DNA of 8,508 nucleotides from PALSA-607 sp036510735 (lineage in GTDB: Bacteria; Actinomycetota; Actinomycetes; Acidothermales; Acidothermaceae), in contig DATCDK010000274.1 of the NCBI GenBank assembly GCA_036510735.1, positions 1 through 8,508 on the forward strand. The letters are read 5' to 3'. Within the stretch, counting starts at the first letter, position 1, and the number at the start of each line of letters is the position of its first letter. Shown here in pieces: positions 4,642-8,508 of the stretch. Under the pieces are notes generated by a model. The model did no database searches and had not been told where the DNA came from. It was given only the letters and a program-made list of their open reading frames with translations. The translations under genes and the position numbers were made by a program.

Positions 4642-6153
4642 ATGACGAAACCTCAGAACATCAAGCAGAGCGCGGACGACGACAGCGTCGCCGCGCTCTC
4701 AAGCGACGGCGCGCTCATTGCCGACAGCTTCGAACCGGACAGCTTCGACTCCGACAGCTTCGACGGTGATCAGTTCGACCGTGAAGATCGGCAGGCGCTA
4801 CGCCGGGTCGCCGGTCTGTCGACCGAACTCCAGGACGTCACCGAGGTCGAGTACCGGCAGTTGCGCCTCGAGCGCGTGGTGCTCGTTGGTGTCTGGACCG
4901 AGGGCACGCTGCGCGACGCCGAGAACTCACTGATCGAACTGAAGCTGCTCGCCGAGACCGCGGGCTCTGAAGTGCTTGACGGGATCATCCAGCGTCGCGA
5001 CAAGCCCGACCCGGCCACCTACATCGGTTCCGGCAAGGCGAAGGAATTGCGCGACATCGTGCTCTCGACGGGCGCCGACACGGTGATCTGTGACGGCGAA
5101 CTCGCACCGGGTCAGCTGCGCCAGCTGGAAGAAGTCGTCAAGGTCAAGGTCGTCGACCGAACCGCGTTGATCCTCGACATCTTCGCGCAGCACGCACGCA
5201 GCAAGGAGGGCAAGGCGCAAGTCGAACTGGCCCAGATGACCTACCTGCTGCCGCGACTTCGCGGTTGGGGTGAGTCACTGTCGCGCCAGGCCGGTGGTCA
5301 GGCCGCGGGTGGCGTGGGTATTGGTGGCCGCGGTCCTGGTGAGACGAAGATCGAAACCGATCGGCGTCGCATTCGCGCCCGCATGGCGAAGCTGCGGCGC
5401 GAGATCGCGGACATGTCGACAGCGCGCGATGTGAAGCGACAAGAGCGCAAGCGTGGCGAGGTGCCGTCGGTCGCGATTGCGGGCTACACGAACGCCGGTA
5501 AGTCCTCGCTGCTCAACCGCCTGACCGGTGCTGGCGTGCTGGTCGAGAACCAGCTCTTCGCCACGCTTGATCCGACCGTGCGACGGGCGCAGACCTCCGA
5601 TGGCCGGGCGTTCACGTTGACCGACACTGTCGGCTTCGTGCGGCACCTGCCGCATCAACTGGTTGAGGCCTTCCGTTCGACGTTGGAGGAGGTCGCGCAG
5701 GCCGACCTCATTGTCCATGTCGTCGACGGTTCCGACACCGACCCGTTCGCGCAACTGGTCGCCGTCCGCGAAGTGTTGACCGACATCGATGCGCAGGCGG
5801 TTCCTGAGCTCGTGGTGATCAACAAGGTTGATGTCGCGGATCCGGACGTCGTTGACGCGGTCATGCGTGCAGAGCAGCGCCGCGGCAATCGCGTGGTGCT
5901 CGTGTCGGCACGCACGGGCGAGGGCATTGCGGAGCTGGTCACTGCTCTCGATGAGCTCGTTCCACGCATTGACGTGTGCATCGATGTGCTCGTCCCGTTC
6001 AACGACGGTCGGCTGGTGGCCCGAATCCACGAGCTTGGCGAGGTACTAACCGAGGAGCACACCGGCGACGGCACTCACATCACCGCCAAGGTTCCGCGCC
6101 GAGTTGCCGGCGAGCTGGCCGCGTACGCCGTGGCCGGGGTCACCGAAGCCTGA
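4642..6153 (+). CDS. hflX: Ribosome-associated GTPase HflX
   Basis: A 503-residue GTPase that binds the 50S subunit and splits stalled ribosomes; in mycobacteria it contributes to macrolide-lincosamide tolerance. The N-terminal HflX domain (about 75-265) includes 'YIGSGKAKELRD' (127-138), 'VVDRTALILDIFAQHARSKE' (170-189) and the glycine-rich 'GGRGPGETKIETDRRRIR' (228-245). The G domain has the P-loop GYTNAGKSS (281-289), DTVG (328-331), NKVD (394-397) and SAR (422-424), all intact. The first 50 residues are acidic with a pentapeptide repeat. The start is set at ATG 4642. GTG 4552, overlapping the regulator's TGA, would add 30 codons, but their third positions are poor in G/C and they cover a repeat-rich leader, so they look non-coding. 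A weak GACCAT lies seven bases before the ATG. dapF, its usual neighbour, lies about 2 kb upstream. Confidence 0.96.
   Translation: MTKPQNIKQSADDDSVAALSSDGALIADSFEPDSFDSDSFDGDQFDREDRQALRRVAGLSTELQDVTEVEYRQLRLERVVLVGVWTEGTLRDAENSLIELKLLAETAGSEVLDGIIQRRDKPDPATYIGSGKAKELRDIVLSTGADTVICDGELAPGQLRQLEEVVKVKVVDRTALILDIFAQHARSKEGKAQVELAQMTYLLPRLRGWGESLSRQAGGQAAGGVGIGGRGPGETKIETDRRRIRARMAKLRREIADMSTARDVKRQERKRGEVPSVAIAGYTNAGKSSLLNRLTGAGVLVENQLFATLDPTVRRAQTSDGRAFTLTDTVGFVRHLPHQLVEAFRSTLEEVAQADLIVHVVDGSDTDPFAQLVAVREVLTDIDAQAVPELVVINKVDVADPDVVDAVMRAEQRRGNRVVLVSARTGEGIAELVTALDELVPRIDVCIDVLVPFNDGRLVARIHELGEVLTEEHTGDGTHITAKVPRRVAGELAAYAVAGVTEA
4723..4778 (+). repeat. 15-base tandem repeat in the hflX 5' coding region
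   Basis: GACAGCTTCGA occurs three times exactly (4723, 4738, 4753), and a fourth time with two changes (4768, GATCAGTTCGA), at a fixed 15-base period. In frame this encodes DSFEP-DSFDS-DSFDG-DQFDR, residues 28-47, an acidic and probably disordered tail ahead of the HflX domain. Confidence 0.85.
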
Positions 6154-6164
6154 GTCCGCGCCTC

Positions 6165-6170
6165 TAGGCT
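6165..6170 (+). promoter_or_regulatory. -10 element of the VOC-SDR operon (leaderless)
   Basis: TAGGCT (TAnnnT) ends six bases before the ATG at 6177. It lies just after the hflX stop, so the VOC gene probably has its own start of transcription rather than depending only on hflX readthrough. No -35 is evident. Confidence 0.5.
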
Positions 6171-6176
6171 GGACCG

Positions 6177-6611
6177 ATGCCGTCGATCAAGCAGTTCCAA
6201 GTCACCTTCGACTGCGCAGAACCTGAGCGCGTCGCCCGTTTCTGGTGCGAGGTGTTGGGGTACGTCGTGCCGCCGCCACCGGAGGGGTTTGCGACGTGGG
6301 ACGACTTCGATCGCGCGCTGTCGCCTGAGCGTCAAGGCTCAGCGTTCGCGTGCAGCGATCCGTCGGGTGTCGGCCCGCGACTGTTCTTCCAGCGCGTCCC
6401 CGAAGGCAAGGTCGTCAAGAATCGACTTCATCTCGACGTGCGGGTCGGCACCGGGCTCGTGGCTGCAGAGCGCTTGGCCGCGCTTGAGGCGGAATGCGCC
6501 CGACTGATCCCGCTCGGCGCGGTGCGTGTGCGACTACTGGCTGCCGATGACGACAACGAGTCGTGCCTTGTGATGCAAGACCTCGAAGGCAATGAGTTCT
6601 GTCTCGATTAA
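6177..6611 (+). CDS. VOC-family (glyoxalase-fold) protein
   Basis: A 144-residue soluble protein of the Glyoxalase_6-like VOC group. The first beta-alpha-beta module is 'FQVTFDCAEPERVARFWCEV' then 'LGYVVPPPPEGFATWDDF' (7-44). A mid-block 'DPSGVGPRLFFQRVPEGK' (61-78) leads to the second module 'NRLHLDVRV' (82-90), a helix (95-110) and the closing 'LVMQDLEGNEFCLD' (131-144). His85 and Glu140 stand at positions that bind metal in catalytic VOC enzymes, but the first-module position is Gln8 rather than His, so a metal-dependent activity is uncertain. The substrate is unknown; this subgroup is abundant and uncharacterised in actinobacteria. A TAGGCT -10 lies six bases before the ATG and the gene has no ribosome site of its own. 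The SDR-like gene follows after 28 bases and is probably co-transcribed. Confidence 0.88.
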   Translation: MPSIKQFQVTFDCAEPERVARFWCEVLGYVVPPPPEGFATWDDFDRALSPERQGSAFACSDPSGVGPRLFFQRVPEGKVVKNRLHLDVRVGTGLVAAERLAALEAECARLIPLGAVRVRLLAADDDNESCLVMQDLEGNEFCLD

Positions 6612-6627
6612 GTGACCGCTGAGTTGC

Positions 6628-6633
6628 AGGAGG
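6628..6633 (+). promoter_or_regulatory. Ribosome binding site of the SDR-like gene
   Basis: AGGAGG followed by six bases and ATG. As an internal gene of the VOC-SDR operon it needs its own ribosome site, unlike the leaderless first gene. It fixes the start at 6640. Confidence 0.8.
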
Positions 6634-6639
6634 TGCTGC

Positions 6640-7350
6640 ATGCCTAAGTCGATCGCCGTGTTCGGGGCTGGGCCGGGTCTCGGCCGGGCCGTCGCCCGCC
6701 GCTACGCACAAGAGGGCTACGACGTCGTGCTCGTCGCCCGTAGCCAACACGGTCTCGACGTCTTCGCGAAGGATCTGAGCAGCCTTGGCGCAAGCACGCA
6801 CGTGATTACCGCTGACCTGGCCGACACTGCCGGCGTCCCCGCACTAGGCGAACGGATTCGCGCCGCGATTGGCGAGCTCGATGCGCTGTACTACGCGCCC
6901 ACCCCAGGCCAAGGGTTCGTTCCTGCTGCCGAACTCACGCCGCAGCGCGCTGAAGATTTCATGCCGCTCCTCTTCTACACGCAGATTGCGCTGGTGCAGC
7001 AGTTCTTGCCGCACATGATTGAGCAGGGCTCCGGCGCCATCCTGACCGCGCAAGGCGCCAGCACTCTGCATGGCCTGCCGAACATGAGCGGGTCCGGACC
7101 AGCGCAGGCCGCTCAGCGCAACTACCTACAGTCGCTGCACACCGAGGTGGCCGACAAAGGCGTTTACGTCGGCATGCTTTACATCGGCGCAGTCATCGAG
7201 AACAGCGCCTTCCACACTTACACCGTTGAATCCGACGCCGCCGGCACCGGCAGGTACTGGGGACCAACGGTCAGCCCCGACCATCTCGCCGGTCTGCTGT
7301 GGAACATGCACAACACCAGAGGCGAGTCGGAAGCGAGATACCCCGAGTAG
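6640..7350 (+). CDS. Short-chain dehydrogenase/reductase-like protein with degenerate active site
   Basis: A 236-residue Rossmann-fold protein. The nucleotide-binding loop 'FGAGPGLGRAVARRYAQEG' (8-26) keeps the spacing of the SDR TGxxxGxG glycines, and 'VVLVARS' with Arg34 suggests NADP(H). 'ITADLAD' (56-62) matches the adenine-contact block. The catalytic residues do not match: the NNAG block reads YYAP (84-87); by the usual 13-residue spacing the Ser position is Gly139 and the Tyr position is Ser152; the Lys position is Gln156 ('SGPAQAAQRNY'). A subgroup of bacterial SDR-like proteins with the GAGPGLG loop lacks these residues, so this is more likely a natural variant than decay; the frame is intact. 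It may use another chemistry or act as a nucleotide-binding regulator. It sits 28 bases after the VOC gene and converges on the methyltransferase with a four-base gap. Confidence 0.88.
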   Translation: MPKSIAVFGAGPGLGRAVARRYAQEGYDVVLVARSQHGLDVFAKDLSSLGASTHVITADLADTAGVPALGERIRAAIGELDALYYAPTPGQGFVPAAELTPQRAEDFMPLLFYTQIALVQQFLPHMIEQGSGAILTAQGASTLHGLPNMSGSGPAQAAQRNYLQSLHTEVADKGVYVGMLYIGAVIENSAFHTYTVESDAAGTGRYWGPTVSPDHLAGLLWNMHNTRGESEARYPE

Positions 7351-7354
7351 GTAG

Positions 7355-7912
7355 CTAGAAGATGAAGGGCACCAGCATCTTGGTCGAGCGTTTGTACGCC
7401 GGGTACGTGTCAGGGAACTGCTTAGTCAGGTTGCGTTCCTCGGCGACCGCGCTGTAGATGAAGTACACGCCGGCCAGGGCTACGACGATCAGCCACGACC
7501 AGTCCATAGCCAGCGCGGTCCCGATGAGCCCGACCAGAATGCCGGAGTAGATGGGGTGCCGGACGAGGCGGTAGGGGCCGCTTGTCACCAACTCCGCGTC
7601 ATTCTTTTGCGACATCGGGCCGCCCCAGTTGTGCCCGATGTTTATGCGCGCCCAGATCGAGAACGCTAGCCCGGCTGCGAAGAGGACGAGTCCGGCTCCC
7701 GCACGCCATGGATCGGTGCCGAGGCCGTGATCCCGGAAAGCTCCCAACCGGATCAAGACGAGCGTGAGGACGAAAATGACCGCCCTGACCCGCAGCTCGC
7801 GCGCCCAGGAGATGCGCCCTCGCTTCGCGGACTTCGTAGAGAAGGCAGCGATGATCCAGTAGATCCAAAACGCGGCCCAGCCGACAGCAAACACGAGCTC
7901 GACTGCGCGCAT
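7355..7912 (-). CDS. Isoprenylcysteine methyltransferase-like membrane protein
   Basis: A 185-residue integral membrane protein with about five hydrophobic segments (roughly 4-24, 43-59, 71-90, 122-136, 138-156). The signature of the ICMT/PEMT-like SAM-dependent methyltransferases is clear: 'LVTSGPYRLVRHPIYSGIL' (109-127), then 'AEERNLTKQFPDTYPAYKR' (157-175), including the RHP motif and paired glutamates near the active site. The upstream 'INIGHNWGGPMS' (90-101) also fits the family. Bacterial members methylate varied small or lipid-like acceptors; since bacteria lack protein prenylation of the eukaryotic type, the acceptor here is unknown. The ATG at 7912 is chosen because the first membrane helix starts right after it; the GTG three codons earlier is possible. 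The same frame continues upstream but there it is antisense to dinG. It is divergent from dinG across 81 bases. Confidence 0.87.
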   Translation of the reverse strand: MRAVELVFAVGWAAFWIYWIIAAFSTKSAKRGRISWARELRVRAVIFVLTLVLIRLGAFRDHGLGTDPWRAGAGLVLFAAGLAFSIWARINIGHNWGGPMSQKNDAELVTSGPYRLVRHPIYSGILVGLIGTALAMDWSWLIVVALAGVYFIYSAVAEERNLTKQFPDTYPAYKRSTKMLVPFIF

Positions 7913-7980
7913 GAGTATCACTCTGCACCAGACGGGCGGCGGGCTGTGGGTGCGCGCCCGATCGGCAGCGGTCCGCCAGC

Positions 7981-7986
7981 TACCCT
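7981..7986 (+). promoter_or_regulatory. -10 element of dinG (leaderless)
   Basis: TACCCT (TAnnnT) is followed by seven bases and the GTG at 7994, the same arrangement as at dapF. No ribosome binding site or clear -35 is present, and no LexA-like palindrome is visible in the 81-base gap. Confidence 0.5.
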
Positions 7987-7993
7987 TCGACCC

Positions 7994-8508
7994 GTGGCTG
8001 CACCGAAGATTCCCGCCGTCGAGGAACTGCTCGCCCTCGCCGTCGCCGGGATCGGAGGCGAGGCCCGCGATGGCCAGCTGACCATGGCCCGCGCCGTCGA
8101 GCACGCGATGCTGTCGGGTGATCATCTCCTCGTTCAGGCGGGCACCGGCACCGGCAAGAGCCTCGCCTACCTCGTCCCCGCCATTCGCCACGCGCTCGCC
8201 ATCGGTGCGCCGGTGCGCAAGCCGAAGACCAACGAGGCGGACGGCGAGGGGCGGGGCCCTGACGACGAGTTGCCGCCGCCTCGCGGACCGGTCGTCGTGG
8301 CGACGGCCACGATCGCGTTGCAACGGCAGTTGATCGAGCGCGACCTGCCTCGGCTTGCCGAGTCGCTCGCACCCGCGCTGCCCGTCGCGCCAACCTTCGC
8401 GATCCTCAAGGGACGTCGTAACTATCTGTGCCTGCAACGCCTGCACGCCGGTCCTGACGCGGAGCAGGACGGCCTCTTCGACGACGTAGGCTCCGCGAGC
8501 TCGGGCGC
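7994..8508 (+). CDS. dinG: DinG-type ATP-dependent DNA helicase, N-terminal part
   Basis: The first 171 codons of a superfamily 2, Rad3/XPD-like 5'-3' helicase; the right edge cuts it. The translation starts VAAPKIPAVEELLALAVAGI. 'RDGQLTMARAVEHAM' (25-39) is the Q-motif region, AGTGTGKS (49-56) the Walker A loop, and 'ATATIALQRQLIERDLP' (103-119) motif Ia. 'KGRRNYLC' (139-146) holds the first cysteine that normally ligates the iron-sulfur cluster of this family. Between Walker A and motif Ia a charged, proline-rich stretch (about 76-98) looks like an insertion relative to compact homologues. DinG helicases unwind D-loops, R-loops and G-quadruplexes in repair. GTG 7994 is preferred because it follows a TACCCT -10 by seven bases. 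In many actinobacteria dinG and lexA follow hflX, so lexA could lie beyond the window. Confidence 0.92.
   Translation, partial: MAAPKIPAVEELLALAVAGIGGEARDGQLTMARAVEHAMLSGDHLLVQAGTGTGKSLAYLVPAIRHALAIGAPVRKPKTNEADGEGRGPDDELPPPRGPVVVATATIALQRQLIERDLPRLAESLAPALPVAPTFAILKGRRNYLCLQRLHAGPDAEQDGLFDDVGSASSG

Noticed and set aside
5275..6030. 251-codon open frame antisense to hflX
   Set aside because: His/Arg/Asp-rich composition typical of an antisense shadow of a GC-rich gene; hflX motifs on the plus strand are complete.
7359..7381. AAGATG/CATCTT inverted repeat near the SDR-methyltransferase junction
   Set aside because: Six pairs with an 11-base loop, inside the 3' coding end of the methyltransferase and without a T-tract; too weak to call a terminator.
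7913..8446. Upstream extension of the methyltransferase frame on the minus strand
   Set aside because: It runs antisense to the clear DinG coding sequence and has no membrane or family features before MRAVEL.

Overview
The window is high-GC chromosomal DNA that reads as an actinobacterium. The reasons are strongly G/C-biased third codon positions, GTG starts, and several genes that seem to begin directly downstream of a TAnnnT -10 element (leaderless transcripts). The backbone dapF ... hflX ... dinG is also a known actinobacterial neighbourhood. The genus cannot be told from the sequence alone. I see no RNA genes, CRISPR arrays, insertion sequences or phage genes, and no gene-free stretch longer than 300 bases. 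The longest gap is 195 bases, at 896-1090.

Left part (1-1691). A minus-strand pair runs off the left edge. It consists of a PadR-family repressor with an unusually long N-terminal extension, overlapping by 4 bases the start of a DUF1707 (SHOCT-like) protein. The pair has a clear promoter, a 16-base palindrome lying on the -10, and a strong ribosome binding site, which together suggest autoregulation. Two small plus-strand genes follow: a 100-residue protein of probable dimeric alpha/beta-barrel fold and a 68-residue S4 RNA-binding protein. A stem-loop lies between them.

Middle part (1757-6153). dapF (diaminopimelate epimerase, for lysine and peptidoglycan) and hflX (ribosome-associated GTPase) are usually direct neighbours in actinobacteria. 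Here they are separated by a self-contained divergent cassette: an MFS exporter of the MFS_3 type on the minus strand and an ArsR-like winged-helix regulator on the plus strand. The two share a 58-base intergenic region with an 8-8-8 inverted repeat that covers both candidate -35 elements. dapF and the exporter converge on a nested hairpin that spans the dapF stop codon. hflX has a leader rich in TTTCGC/GCGAAA repeats and an acidic N-terminal pentapeptide repeat.

Right part (6165-8508). A VOC/glyoxalase-fold protein and a short-chain dehydrogenase-like protein form a two-gene operon; the second has lost the usual catalytic residues. Converging on them is a small membrane methyltransferase of the isoprenylcysteine methyltransferase-like family. 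Diverging from that is the start of a DinG-type helicase, cut by the right edge.

Most genes here belong to known families. I do not see a convincing undescribed multi-gene system. The parts most worth a second look are regulatory: the leaderless promoter pattern, the two palindromic operators and the hflX leader. The catalytically degenerate SDR and the extended PadR protein are also worth checking.
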